A program made the translations under genes and the position numbers. This document shows positions 1 to 9,502 of a stretch of DNA of 64,000 nucleotides, piece by piece. The notes below the pieces were generated by a model, which saw only the letters and a list, made by a program, of their open reading frames with translations, did not search any database and was not told the origin of the DNA. Positions within the stretch are counted from its first letter, which is position 1. Each line of letters starts with the position of its first letter. The stretch comes from Candidatus Pelagibacter sp. (lineage in GTDB: Bacteria > Pseudomonadota > Alphaproteobacteria > Pelagibacterales > Pelagibacteraceae): the NCBI GenBank assembly GCA_028139285.1, contig JAOINI010000002.1, positions 56,837 to 120,836 on the forward strand, read 5' to 3'.

Positions 1-712
1 TTCGAAATTTTTTTTCGTAAAAAAAAATCAAAAATATTATTAAAAAAGACATAATTAATGGAATTCTGTTACCTGAAACTAAAATACCAAATATGCTAAT
101 CAATAATGTAGAAAAAATAATAAGCTGGGTAAAAAAAGGGCTTTTTATTTTTGAATAAAATAGAGTTGCAAACGGTAAAAAAATAAAAAATTTTTGAATA
201 AATCCTCCTGCTATATATTCTGCCCCAAAAATTCCAGATAATCTTCTACCCGTTCCTTCCATTCCAAAAAGATTTTGACCAAATAAAAATTGAACTAAAA
301 TATCAAAACTAACAAAAAAAGCACTTAACCCAAAAATAAAAAATAATAATTTAAAGTTAATAATTCTATTAGTTGTTAAAAATCTAATAACAAAATACAA
401 GACAAGGTATCTTAAGAAAAATAAAGATTTTATTAGTATTAAGTTTTCATCTGCTGCTGTCGGAAAATTGAAATTAAATAAATTATTAAATACACCATTT
501 AAAAAGACATAAATAAAAAAAATACAAATTAATTTATCAATTAGATTATATTTTATACGAAAAACTTTGAGCCCATATGAAAAAAAAACATATAATATAA
601 GGAGAACAATATTAGCATTTAGAGCTAAATTACCAACAATATTAGTTATTGGTATTAGTAATAATAAAAAATTTATAGCTAAATTTTTTGAAAAAACGTT
701 TGGAAAAGACAT
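1..712 (-). CDS. O-antigen polymerase/ligase-like membrane protein (partial)
   Basis: The gene starts with ATG at 712 and runs off the left edge, so about 237 N-terminal codons are visible and the C-terminus is missing. The translation is almost entirely hydrophobic, with many consecutive membrane segments. It contains the segment GTGRRLSGIFGAEYIAGG and, further on, LVSGNRIPL, a pattern typical of the Wzy/WaaL superfamily, in which a conserved Arg follows a Gly/Ser-rich periplasmic loop. By family these inner-membrane proteins polymerise O-antigen or ligate it to lipid A-core. The polymerase and ligase roles cannot be separated from this fragment. The nearby undecaprenyl-diphosphatase fits an envelope polysaccharide context. 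Confidence 0.7.
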   Translation of the reverse strand, partial: MSFPNVFSKNLAINFLLLLIPITNIVGNLALNANIVLLILYVFFSYGLKVFRIKYNLIDKLICIFFIYVFLNGVFNNLFNFNFPTAADENLILIKSLFFLRYLVLYFVIRFLTTNRIINFKLLFFIFGLSAFFVSFDILVQFLFGQNLFGMEGTGRRLSGIFGAEYIAGGFIQKFFIFLPFATLFYSKIKSPFFTQLIIFSTLLISIFGILVSGNRIPLIMSFLIIFLIFFYEKKFR

Positions 713-783
713 TAAATAATATAAAATTTATAAAAAAAATGATCAACAAAAAATATTTTAATAAAGTAAATATTAACTACAAT

Positions 784-860
784 GCGCCTGTAGCTCAACT
801 GGATAGAGCGCTTGGCTACGGACCAGGAGGTTCTGGGTTCAAATCCTAGCAGGCGCACCA
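784..860 (+). tRNA. tRNA-Arg (anticodon ACG)
   Basis: This is a full 77-nt cloverleaf. The acceptor stem GCGCCTG pairs perfectly with CAGGCGC. The anticodon stem CTTGG/CCAGG encloses loop CTACGGA, giving anticodon ACG, which would be read as ICG after deamination for CGN arginine codons. The T stem CTGGG/CCTAG encloses loop TTCAAAT. The CCA end is encoded (858-860) and a run of six T follows two bases later, a possible termination point. Confidence 0.95.
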
Positions 861-992
861 ATTTTTTATTGATATTTGTTAAATTTATTATTAAAAACTT
901 AGATGCAATTCTTAAAAAATATTTCATTACAAAATGCGGTAATTATTTTTTTTATCATAATTTTTTTTATTTTATTACTTCTCACTTTTTTA

Positions 993-1751
993 TTATAAAT
1001 AAGCAACGTAAAGAAGTATTAATCCCAGTATTATTCTATAGGCTACTATAAGATTTAAATTAAATTTTTGAATATATTTCAAAAAAAACTTTATAGTGAA
1101 AAATGAAAACAAAAAAGATAAAAAAATTGAAGATAAATTTATTATAGAAAAATTTAAGTCTTCTGTTGTAATAACGTTGTTAAGCCCGTAGATAGATACT
1201 GCCGCCAAAGTAGGTATTGAAAGCAAAAAGGAAATTTTTGCTGAATCAAATCTTTTAAAGTTAAGTAATCTTGCTGCAGTAATAGTGATACCAGACCTAC
1301 TTACACCAGGTATGAGTGAGATAGCTTGAAAACAACCAATTATTAACGCAACTTTTAAATTAAAACTAGTTTTAATTTCTTTTTCCAATTTGAACTTATC
1401 GCTTATGTATAACAAAATTCCAAAAATTACGGTCATCCAGGCAATAATTTTTATATTTCTAAGCTCATCTATAAAATTAGTTTGAACCAAGATATATCCA
1501 ATTAATATAACAGGTATTGAAGATATTGTTATTTTTATAAATAACTCTCTATTTTCGATAAAGTTAAATATATCTTTATAAAAATATGTTAAAACAGCGA
1601 TAAAAGAACCTATGTGTAAACTTACATCAATTGATAGACCTTGATTTTTAAAATCGACAAATTTTGAAAATAAAATCAAATGTGAGGATGAACTAACAGG
1701 TAAAAATTCAGTAATTCCTTGCACCAAAGACAGAATCAATATTTCAATCAT
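993..1751 (-). CDS. uppP: Undecaprenyl-diphosphatase UppP/BacA
   Basis: A 252-residue multi-pass inner-membrane protein of the BacA/UppP family, which dephosphorylates undecaprenyl diphosphate to recycle the lipid carrier for peptidoglycan and O-antigen synthesis. Visible family motifs are GITEFLPVSSSSHL near residues 12-25 (family pattern EGxTEFLPVSSxxH, here with Gln in place of the first Glu) and PGVSRSGITI near residues 149-158, whose Ser and Arg are catalytic in the family. The length is close to the usual 260-270. The start is ATG at 1751. A gene of its own strand lies across tRNA-Arg (the partial polysaccharide gene), and the divergent gltD lies 166 bp upstream. Confidence 0.93.
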   Translation of the reverse strand: MIEILILSLVQGITEFLPVSSSSHLILFSKFVDFKNQGLSIDVSLHIGSFIAVLTYFYKDIFNFIENRELFIKITISSIPVILIGYILVQTNFIDELRNIKIIAWMTVIFGILLYISDKFKLEKEIKTSFNLKVALIIGCFQAISLIPGVSRSGITITAARLLNFKRFDSAKISFLLSIPTLAAVSIYGLNNVITTEDLNFSIINLSSIFLSFLFSFFTIKFFLKYIQKFNLNLIVAYRIILGLILLYVAYL

Positions 1752-1798
1752 TTTTTAATAATTAAAACTGAAGGGTGTTTTTTTAATGTCATTACAAA

Positions 1799-1826
1799 AT
1801 GCATAACAGATATGCATAAATCTGTT
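1799..1826. promoter_or_regulatory. Overlapping inverted repeats upstream of gltD
   Basis: Two overlapping inverted repeats are visible in the uppP-gltD divergent region. ATGCATA (1799-1805) and TATGCAT (1811-1817) are separated by 5 nt. AACAGAT (1805-1811) and ATCTGTT (1820-1826) are separated by 8 nt. They lie about 40-65 bp upstream of a candidate gltD -35 box and could be a dimeric regulator site for gltBD or uppP. No known operator is recognised, and such repeats are not rare in A+T-rich DNA. Confidence 0.3.
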
Positions 1827-1864
1827 TGTAAAATAAAGGTTTTTTAAAATATAGGTAATTGATA

Positions 1865-1894
1865 TTGACCTTTAATTTGTGTAAATTTTGTAAA
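1865..1894 (+). promoter_or_regulatory. Candidate sigma-70-type promoter for gltDB
   Basis: TTGACC at 1865-1870 (5 of 6 to the -35 consensus) is followed after 18 nt by TGTAAA at 1889-1894, a weak -10 box. The gltD start lies 23 nt downstream. This is inferred from sequence only; A+T richness makes chance matches likely. Confidence 0.3.
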
Positions 1895-1917
1895 TATTTA
1901 ACTATTTTGGCGAACTT

Positions 1918-3363
1918 ATGAAAAAGAAAATGCTTAGATTTGTCGATCTCAAACAAGAGTCTCCAGTTAAAAGAGGGATAACTAATCGAAAAAGTGATTT
2001 TAACGAAATTTATGACGAATACATTACTGAGAAAGCTAAAGAGCAATCAAGTAGATGTTCTCAGTGCGGGGTTCCTTTTTGTCAAATTCATTGCCCATTA
2101 AGCAATAACATTCCTGATTGGTTAAAACTAACAGCTGAAGGAAGACTTAAAGAAGCTTATGAAATTTCTCAAAGTACAAATAATATGCCAGAAGTATGTG
2201 GTAGAATTTGCCCTCAAGATAGACTTTGCGAGGGAAATTGTGTGATCGAGCAATCTGGGCACGGAACAGTAACAATTGGTTCAGTAGAAAAATACATAAC
2301 TGATACAGCTTGGGAAAAAGGATGGGTAAAACCAACTAAGGTTAAAAAAGAACTCAAGCAATCGGTTGGTATCATAGGAGCAGGCCCAGCGGGTATGGCT
2401 TGCGCGGAGGAACTTCGAAAATCGGGTTACCAAGTAACAATTTACGATAGATACGATAGGCCCGGCGGACTACTTATTTACGGAATTCCAAATTTTAAGC
2501 TTGAAAAATTTGTTGTTGAGAGAAGAACAAAACTTTTAAAAGACAGTGGTATTAAATTTGTTCAAAACTTCGAGGTTGGAAAAGATAAAACATTATATGA
2601 GCTTAAAAGCAAACACGATGCAATTTTGATAGCAACTGGTGTTTATAAAGCAAGAGAAATAGATATTCCAGGACATAATCTTAAAAATATATTTCCTGCA
2701 ATGGAATTTCTAACAGCATCAAATAAAAAAGGTTTAGGAGATAAAGTAAAGCTTTTTGATGATGGAACTTTAAATGCCGAAGGAAAAGATGTTGTAGTAA
2801 TTGGCGGAGGAGACACAGCGATGGATTGTGTTAGAACTTCAATAAGACAAAAAGCAAAGTCAGTGAAGTGTTTGTATCGAAGAGATAGAGAGAACATGCC
2901 TGGTTCTGCTAGAGAAGTTGAAAACGCAATAGAAGAGGGTGTGGAATTTATTTGGCTTACAAGTCCAAAAAGTTTTATTGGAGATTCAAAAGTTGAGTCA
3001 GTAGAAGTAAATAAAATGAAATTAGGTGATCCTGACTCTTCAGGAAGAAGACGTCCTGAAATTGAATTAGGTTCAGAATACAAAATAAAAGCAGATCTAG
3101 TTATTAAATCATTAGGTTTTGACCCAGAAAATTTACCAAAATTATTTGGCGCAAAAGAACTAGCAATTTCTCAATGGGGTACAATAAAAATTAATTTAAA
3201 GTCCATGCAAACAAATTTAGATGGAGTTTTTGCTGCTGGTGATATTGTTAGAGGAGCTTCATTAGTTGTATGGGCAATTAGAGATGGCAGAGATGCTGCT
3301 GCAGAAATTGAAAAATATTTACAATTAAAAGCTACAAAAAGTAAATCTGAAGAAGCAGCTTAG
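1918..3363 (+). CDS. gltD: Glutamate synthase (NADPH) small subunit
   Basis: A 481-residue beta subunit of glutamate synthase. It takes electrons from NAD(P)H through FAD and passes them via [4Fe-4S] clusters to GltB, which forms glutamate from 2-oxoglutarate and glutamine. Two N-terminal Cys groups are visible: C47, C50, C55, C59 and C94, C98, C104, C108. They are followed by a dinucleotide-binding motif GAGPAG at 154-159 and a second one, IGGGDTAMD, near residue 297. The end has the family AAGDIVRGASLV segment. The start is at 1918; ATG at 1930 (MLRFVDL) is an equally good alternative. gltB follows after 1 nt, so the two are surely co-transcribed. Confidence 0.96.
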   Translation: MKKKMLRFVDLKQESPVKRGITNRKSDFNEIYDEYITEKAKEQSSRCSQCGVPFCQIHCPLSNNIPDWLKLTAEGRLKEAYEISQSTNNMPEVCGRICPQDRLCEGNCVIEQSGHGTVTIGSVEKYITDTAWEKGWVKPTKVKKELKQSVGIIGAGPAGMACAEELRKSGYQVTIYDRYDRPGGLLIYGIPNFKLEKFVVERRTKLLKDSGIKFVQNFEVGKDKTLYELKSKHDAILIATGVYKAREIDIPGHNLKNIFPAMEFLTASNKKGLGDKVKLFDDGTLNAEGKDVVVIGGGDTAMDCVRTSIRQKAKSVKCLYRRDRENMPGSAREVENAIEEGVEFIWLTSPKSFIGDSKVESVEVNKMKLGDPDSSGRRRPEIELGSEYKIKADLVIKSLGFDPENLPKLFGAKELAISQWGTIKINLKSMQTNLDGVFAAGDIVRGASLVVWAIRDGRDAAAEIEKYLQLKATKSKSEEAA

Positions 3364-3364
3364 T

Positions 3365-6300
3365 ATGAATAATTATAAAAAAAATAAATCTCTACTAGAA
3401 AAAACATATAATTATAAATCTGAAATGGAGCATGACGCTTGCGGGGTAGGTTTAATCGCTTCAACAAATGGAAAGAAAACTAGAAAAGTAGTTGAATATG
3501 GAATTGAGGCTTTAAAAGCTATTTGGCACAGGGGAGCAGTTGATGCTGACGGTAAATCCGGAGATGGTGCAGGTATACAAATTGAGATAGCACCTGATTT
3601 TTTTAAAGAAAAAATTTTATCAACGGGTCATACTCCAGATGATAATAGTAGGATTTGTGTGGGAATGGTGTTTCTCCCTAGAACAGATTATTCTGAGCAA
3701 GAAAAGTGTAGAGAAATAATCGAGTCAGCTTTATTAGAGGGAAATTACTATATTTATGGATGGAGACAAGTTCCTATAAATCCAAGTGTTTTAGGAAAAA
3801 CTGCAGATCAAAGCCGTCCAGAAATAGCTCAAGTAATGTTTAAAAAAAATAACAATTTAGAAACAAATGACCTCGAAAGAGATCTTTTTGAAACAAGAAA
3901 AAAAATTGAAAAAACCGCTAGAGAAAGTCAATTAAAAGAATTTTATATTTGCTCGTTTAGCTCAAGATCAATTGTTTATAAGGGAATGTTTTTAGCTGAA
4001 ATGTTATCTGAATTTTATCCTGATCTTAATGACGAAAAGCTTACCTCAAGGTTTGCAGTTTTTCATCAAAGATATTCTACAAATACTTTTCCTAGTTGGG
4101 ATTTAGCACAGCCCTTTAGGACACTAGCACATAATGGAGAAATAAATACACTTAAAGGAAATATAAATTGGATGAAAATACACGAGCAAGACATGTCTAG
4201 CTCTTTATTTAAAAACGTAAAAGATCTTAAGCCAGTAATTAGAAGTTCATCTGACTCTGGAGCGCTTGATAATGTATTTGAACTATTAGTGCATTCAGGA
4301 AAATTAGCTCCATTAATCAAATTAATGATGATTCCAGACGCATGGTCTAAAAGAAGTAAAACAGTTCCAAAAAATCATCAAGATCTATTTAATTTTCTAA
4401 ATAGCACTATTGAACCATGGGATGGTCCAGCAGCTATTTGTGCAACAGATGCCAAATGGGTTTTAGCCTCCTCAGATAGAAATGGACTAAGACCATTAAG
4501 ATATACCGTCACCTCAGATGATTTATTTTTTGCAGGTTCCGAAACTGGTATGATAAAAATACCTGAAGAAAAGATTGTTGAAAAAGGAAAACTAGGCCCA
4601 GGCCAAATTATCGCGATAGATTTAAAAAAAGGAAAATTATTTAAAGATAAAGAAATCAAAGATTTATTAGCTAGAGACTACAAAAAATATAGTAAACAAA
4701 TCATAGATTTAGAGAAAAAAATTTCTGATCAAGAAGAAAAACCAAATTTCACTGGCGAAGATTTAAGAAAGAGACAGTATTTATCAGGCTTAAGTGTTGA
4801 AGATCTGGAATTAATACTACACCCAATGGCCGAAGAAGGTAAAGAGGCATCAGGTTCTATGGGAGACGACACACCCGTAGCAGTTCTCTCAAGTCATTTC
4901 AGACCCGTTTCTCATTATTTTAGACAAAACTTTAGTCAAGTCACTAATCCTCCAATTGACTCTTTAAGAGAAAATAAAGTAATGAGTTTAAAGACAAGAT
5001 TTGGAAATTTAGGGAATATTTTAGATTTTGATAATTTAACTGAGGAAAACATTTATGTTTTAGACAGTCCAATTCTTACAAATTCACAATTTAAAAAGTT
5101 TAAAAAATTTTTTTCCAAAAAAACTAAAGTTATTGATTGTACATTTGATATAAATCTATCTTTGAAAGATAGAATTGAGGTAATCAGAGAAGAGGCTGAA
5201 ATTTCTGTCAGAGAGGGAAGCACTTGCTTAATTTTATCAGATAAAAATATTTCCAATAATAAGGCAAGTATACCAAGTATATTGACGGTTGGAGCTGTTC
5301 ACTCCCACTTAGTTAAACTTGGACTTAGGGGGTATTGCTCATTAAACGTAGAATGCTCAGACGCTTTGGATACACACTCTTTTGCAGTCTTAATAGGTGT
5401 AGGAGCGACAACTGTAAATCCTTATCTATCAATAGACAGTATTTATCAAAGATTTGAGAAAAAATTATTTGGTAAATCTGATTTTGAAAGTTGTATTATA
5501 AAGTTTAAAAAATCAATTGATGCTGGATTACTGAAGATAATGTCTAAAATGGGAATTTCTGTAATTAGCTCTTATAGAGGCGGATGTAATTTTGAAGCTG
5601 TTGGCTTAAGCAGAGCAATTGTATCTGATTATTTTCCAGGAATGTCATCTAGAATTTCAGGTATTGGTATAATTGGAATCGAGAAAAAAATTAAAGAACT
5701 TCATACGAAATTTAATGCAAAAAATGTTTTTACTTTACCCATTGGCGGTCTTTACAGGTATAGAAAAAGCGGAGAAGATCATCAATATCAAGGAAGATTA
5801 ATTCATCTTCTTCAAAGTGCTGTTGGAAGCGGATCATATGAACAATATAAAAAGTATTCATCAGGTATTCATAATCTACCACCAATTAATATTAGAGATT
5901 TATTGGAATTTAAAAAACCTAAAAAGCAGATAAAGATAGAAGAAGTAGAGCCTCTAGAGAATATATTAAAAAGATTTGGGAGTGGGAGCATGTCACATGG
6001 AGCTTTGTCAGCAGAAGCACATGAAACTTTAGCAATGGGAATGAACAGAATTAAAGGAGCTTCATGTAGCGGTGAAGGAGGTGAAGATGCTAAAAGATTT
6101 AAAGTACTTTCTAATGGTGACAGTGCAAATTCAAGAGTAAAACAGATCGCTTCAGCAAGATTTGGTGTGACTGTAGACTATTTAAACAATGCAAATGAAA
6201 TAGAGATAAAAATTGCTCAAGGAGCAAAGCCAGGTGAGGGCGGACAGTTACCCGGTTTTAAAGTAACAGATGAAATAGCTAGACTTAGACATTCTACTCC

Positions 6301-7861
6301 AGGTGTGACTTTAATTTCTCCTCCTCCACATCATGATATTTACTCAATTGAGGATCTTGCTCAATTAATTTACGACTTAAAACAAATCAATCCTAAAGCA
6401 CGTGTAGGTGTTAAACTAGTTGCATCTACTGGAATTGGAACTATTGCGGCGGGAGTTGCAAAAGCAAAAGCAGATATAATTTTAATTTCTGGCCACTCAG
6501 GTGGAACAGGCGCAAGTCCTCAAACTAGTATTAAATATGCTGGAATACCTTGGGAAATGGGATTAACTGAAGCAAACCAAATTTTAACACTTAATAATTT
6601 AAGACATAACGTAACTCTTAGAACTGATGGAGGATTGAAAACTGGCAGAGACGTAGTGATCGCTGCGATGATGGGCGCTGAAGAATATGGAATGGGAACA
6701 TCATCTTTAGTTGCTATGGGATGTATAATGGTAAGACAATGCCACTCTAACACATGCCCAGTTGGTGTATGTAGCCAAGATGCTTCATTAAGAGAAAAGT
6801 TTACTGGGACTCCAGAAAAAGTAGTAAACTTATTTAAATTTGTAGCAACTGAAGTAAGAGAAATTTTAGCCTCATTAGGTTTTAAGTCTATTAATGAAAT
6901 AATTGGAAGAACAGATTTGTTATCTCAAGTAAATAAAGGCGCATCAAATTTAGATGACTTGGATTTAAATCCTTTATTAGTTCAAGCAGATCCGGCTGAA
7001 AATCTAAGATATTGTAAAGATAATCATATTAATAAAGTTCCTGAAACTTTAGATGAAAAGATATGGTCTGATATAAAAGATAAGATTAATCCGTCACAGA
7101 AAAATAATTTTGAATACGAAATTGGAAATACTTCAAGATCAGTTGGAACAAGGCTTTCTCATCATATTTACAAAAAATATGGTAACGAAAAACTGAAAGA
7201 TGGGATTATTAATATTAAATTAAAGGGCTCAGCAGGTCAGTCTCTAGGAGCATTTTTAACCAAAGGGATAAGCCTGACTGTAGAAGGTGATTGTAATGAC
7301 TATGTTGGTAAAGGCTTGTCGGGCGGTAAAATAATTGTAAGGACTTCTAAGAAAAGCAAATTAATTGCAGAACAAAACACAATTATTGGTAATACGGTTT
7401 TATATGGAGCTACTTCAGGGAAACTTTATGCATCTGGGCAAGCAGGCGAAAGATTTGCGGTGAGAAATTCTGGAAGTTTTGCTATTGTGGAAGGATGCGG
7501 TGCTCATGGATGTGAGTATATGACAGGTGGAAATGCAATCATATTGGGACCAGTGGGAGATAATTTTGGAGCTGGAATGACCGGTGGAATGGCTTTTATT
7601 TATGATGAAAAAAATGAGTTTGAGAACTTCGTCAATCCTACCTCAATAATATGGCAACCAATTGAAACGGAGTATTGGAAGAAATTTTTAAAAGAAAGCA
7701 TAGAAGAATTTGAGACTGTTACTTTCTCACAAAAAGCTAGCAGAATATTGAAAAATTTTGAGGAAGAATTAAAAAATTTCAAACAAATTTGCCCAATTGA
7801 GATGCTTGATAAATTAGATAACCCAATCAGTTTAAAGCCTCACATTGAGAAAGCAGGCTAA
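3365..7861 (+). CDS. gltB: Glutamate synthase large subunit
   Basis: A 1498-residue alpha subunit, full length for the family (about 1500). The N-terminal class II glutamine amidotransferase domain begins at Cys26 in HDACGVGL; in characterised GltB a short propeptide is removed to expose this Cys as nucleophile. Central and FMN-binding synthase domains follow, with SGHSGGTGASP near residue 1044 and the [3Fe-4S] Cys pattern C-x5-C-x4-C near residues 1120-1131. A C-terminal GXGXG beta-helix domain ends the protein. It makes two glutamates from 2-oxoglutarate plus glutamine with electrons from GltD. It overlaps the next gene by one base (TAATG). Confidence 0.97.
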   Translation: MNNYKKNKSLLEKTYNYKSEMEHDACGVGLIASTNGKKTRKVVEYGIEALKAIWHRGAVDADGKSGDGAGIQIEIAPDFFKEKILSTGHTPDDNSRICVGMVFLPRTDYSEQEKCREIIESALLEGNYYIYGWRQVPINPSVLGKTADQSRPEIAQVMFKKNNNLETNDLERDLFETRKKIEKTARESQLKEFYICSFSSRSIVYKGMFLAEMLSEFYPDLNDEKLTSRFAVFHQRYSTNTFPSWDLAQPFRTLAHNGEINTLKGNINWMKIHEQDMSSSLFKNVKDLKPVIRSSSDSGALDNVFELLVHSGKLAPLIKLMMIPDAWSKRSKTVPKNHQDLFNFLNSTIEPWDGPAAICATDAKWVLASSDRNGLRPLRYTVTSDDLFFAGSETGMIKIPEEKIVEKGKLGPGQIIAIDLKKGKLFKDKEIKDLLARDYKKYSKQIIDLEKKISDQEEKPNFTGEDLRKRQYLSGLSVEDLELILHPMAEEGKEASGSMGDDTPVAVLSSHFRPVSHYFRQNFSQVTNPPIDSLRENKVMSLKTRFGNLGNILDFDNLTEENIYVLDSPILTNSQFKKFKKFFSKKTKVIDCTFDINLSLKDRIEVIREEAEISVREGSTCLILSDKNISNNKASIPSILTVGAVHSHLVKLGLRGYCSLNVECSDALDTHSFAVLIGVGATTVNPYLSIDSIYQRFEKKLFGKSDFESCIIKFKKSIDAGLLKIMSKMGISVISSYRGGCNFEAVGLSRAIVSDYFPGMSSRISGIGIIGIEKKIKELHTKFNAKNVFTLPIGGLYRYRKSGEDHQYQGRLIHLLQSAVGSGSYEQYKKYSSGIHNLPPINIRDLLEFKKPKKQIKIEEVEPLENILKRFGSGSMSHGALSAEAHETLAMGMNRIKGASCSGEGGEDAKRFKVLSNGDSANSRVKQIASARFGVTVDYLNNANEIEIKIAQGAKPGEGGQLPGFKVTDEIARLRHSTPGVTLISPPPHHDIYSIEDLAQLIYDLKQINPKARVGVKLVASTGIGTIAAGVAKAKADIILISGHSGGTGASPQTSIKYAGIPWEMGLTEANQILTLNNLRHNVTLRTDGGLKTGRDVVIAAMMGAEEYGMGTSSLVAMGCIMVRQCHSNTCPVGVCSQDASLREKFTGTPEKVVNLFKFVATEVREILASLGFKSINEIIGRTDLLSQVNKGASNLDDLDLNPLLVQADPAENLRYCKDNHINKVPETLDEKIWSDIKDKINPSQKNNFEYEIGNTSRSVGTRLSHHIYKKYGNEKLKDGIINIKLKGSAGQSLGAFLTKGISLTVEGDCNDYVGKGLSGGKIIVRTSKKSKLIAEQNTIIGNTVLYGATSGKLYASGQAGERFAVRNSGSFAIVEGCGAHGCEYMTGGNAIILGPVGDNFGAGMTGGMAFIYDEKNEFENFVNPTSIIWQPIETEYWKKFLKESIEEFETVTFSQKASRILKNFEEELKNFKQICPIEMLDKLDNPISLKPHIEKAG

Positions 7862-8739
7862 TGAGCAAAATTAAAGTTTTCTGTTTTGGTTTTGGCCAAG
7901 TTGCAGAATGTTTTGTAAACAAGCTAATTAAAGAAAACAAAGATCTAGATTTAGCTGTTACTTCAAGAGACGAAACTCACCAGATAGAATATAACAACTT
8001 AAAAATAACATCATTTTTTTTAAAAGATGATAACTTCGATTCATCTTTGAAACCAAAATTAGAGGAAGCAAATTATATTTTGGTTTCTATTCCACCTATT
8101 GATGGCAAAGATATTGTTGCAAACTATCTTGATAGCAATTTTAAAAATTTAAAAAATTGCAGATGGATTACCTATTTATCAGCTACTAGTGTTTACGGAG
8201 ATCACAAAGGTAATTGGGTGAACGAGGAAAGTGTAACTAAACCAACTTCACCGAGCGGTATAAATAGACTAAAAGCAGAAAATACTTGGTTAAGTTTGTC
8301 AAACAAAATTAAGTTTCCGCTACAAATCTTTAGACTTGCAGGAATATATTCTAAAGAATTTAATATATTAAAAAGATTAAAGATTGGTAAAGTTCAAATA
8401 GTCGATAAAAAAAACCATTTTTTTTCAAGAATTCATGTTGAGGATGTAGCCAACATTCTATTTGAGTCCCTTTTTAATTTTAAAAATAATGAAATTTATA
8501 ATATTTGTGACGATAAACCAGCTTCGCAAAGAGAGGTGGCGTCTTTTGGTGCTAAATTATTAAATTTACAGCAACCAAATCAAGTAAAACTTGAGGAGCT
8601 TGAAAGTGAGATGCTTCAAAATTTTTACAAAGACTCCAAAAAAGTTGATAACAAAAAGATGAAAAATTTTTTTAACTACAGCTTAAAATATCCTACTTAT
8701 AAAGAGGGTCTAAACTACATTTTTGAGAATAAAATTTAA
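7861..8739 (+). CDS. NAD(P)-dependent epimerase/dehydratase-like protein (YeeZ type)
   Basis: A 292-residue Rossmann-fold protein. Its N-terminus IKVFCFGFGQVAECF gives a GxGxxA-type nucleotide-binding turn. A YLSATSVYGDH segment near residues 103-113 is the extended-SDR strand carrying the active-site region, and FSRIHVEDVANI near residue 190 is typical of YeeZ-like epimerase homologues. The canonical Tyr-x3-Lys pair is not obvious; the position reads SPSGINRLKAE. Substrate unknown. It is translationally coupled to gltB by a 1-nt overlap. Its 3' end overlaps the convergent hydrolase gene by 30 bp. Confidence 0.75.
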   Translation: MSKIKVFCFGFGQVAECFVNKLIKENKDLDLAVTSRDETHQIEYNNLKITSFFLKDDNFDSSLKPKLEEANYILVSIPPIDGKDIVANYLDSNFKNLKNCRWITYLSATSVYGDHKGNWVNEESVTKPTSPSGINRLKAENTWLSLSNKIKFPLQIFRLAGIYSKEFNILKRLKIGKVQIVDKKNHFFSRIHVEDVANILFESLFNFKNNEIYNICDDKPASQREVASFGAKLLNLQQPNQVKLEELESEMLQNFYKDSKKVDNKKMKNFFNYSLKYPTYKEGLNYIFENKI

Positions 8740-9465
8740 TTCCCTCACTATTTTTTTTAAAGAGCTTTGATCAGCTAAACTATGGTCACCGTTTTTTACA
8801 ACTAAAATTTTCTTTTTTGCCTTACTAAAAATTTTTAACACATGTCTGGAGAAGACGATTGGCACAACCTCATCCTTTTGGCCGTGTATCATCGTCACGC
8901 CTATATTAGAATCTATTTTTTTATTTAAAACCTTATTTTTTTTTCCATCTTTAATTAATTGTGAAGTGATCGGATACTCGTACCCACCACTTTTAACTAG
9001 AACTTTGCCAGTCCTAAAAATTTCTTTTTTAATTTTCTTAGGAAATTTTCTCCACATTAATCTGGATAAAAATTCAGGCGCTGCGCCTATACCAATAAAA
9101 CCCTTTATTTGAGATTTGAAATATTTAAACTGATTTAGAGCAATCCAGGCACCCATACTAGATCCAATTAGTATAAAATTATTTTTCCTAACAATTTTCT
9201 TTATTATTTTTTTTGCATCATTTGACCAAATACTTATATTTCCTTTTGTAAAAATCCCTGTTGAATTTCCATGTCCTGAGTATTCTAAAGCTAAAAAACC
9301 CAGTTTTTTTTTTTTAGCAAATTTTAAAAGGGTTTGCGGTTTTTTTCCCGCTATATCAGACATAAAACCAGGTAAAAAAATTAAATAAAGTTTTTCTTTG
9401 AAATAATTGTCGATATATCTAAGCCTTTTCGCATGAGAGATTTTTAAAAATTTAAATTTTTTCAT
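8710..9465 (-). CDS. Alpha/beta hydrolase
   Basis: A 251-residue alpha/beta-hydrolase fold protein. The oxyanion-hole region LPGFMSDIAG lies at about 31-40. The nucleophile elbow GSSMG (101-105) makes Ser103 the likely nucleophile. HGQKDEVVP carries the probable acid residue, and GDHSL near the C-terminus supplies the catalytic His. FLPGF-SD and EYSGHGNS are like ABHD10-type thioesterases/esterases, but the substrate cannot be told from sequence. There is no signal peptide. It sits alone on this strand, convergent with the epimerase gene and divergent from the glycosyltransferase that starts 37 bp away. Confidence 0.8.
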   Translation of the reverse strand: MKKFKFLKISHAKRLRYIDNYFKEKLYLIFLPGFMSDIAGKKPQTLLKFAKKKKLGFLALEYSGHGNSTGIFTKGNISIWSNDAKKIIKKIVRKNNFILIGSSMGAWIALNQFKYFKSQIKGFIGIGAAPEFLSRLMWRKFPKKIKKEIFRTGKVLVKSGGYEYPITSQLIKDGKKNKVLNKKIDSNIGVTMIHGQKDEVVPIVFSRHVLKIFSKAKKKILVVKNGDHSLADQSSLKKIVRELNFILKNVV

Positions 9466-9502
9466 ATCAGAGCCTGTTAATTTGTTATTATATATAAAAA
9501 AT

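Noticed and set aside
712..927. A 71-codon minus-strand frame containing GFEPRTSW-like sequence
   Set aside because: It is an antisense reading of the tRNA-Arg gene, a well-known spurious translation.
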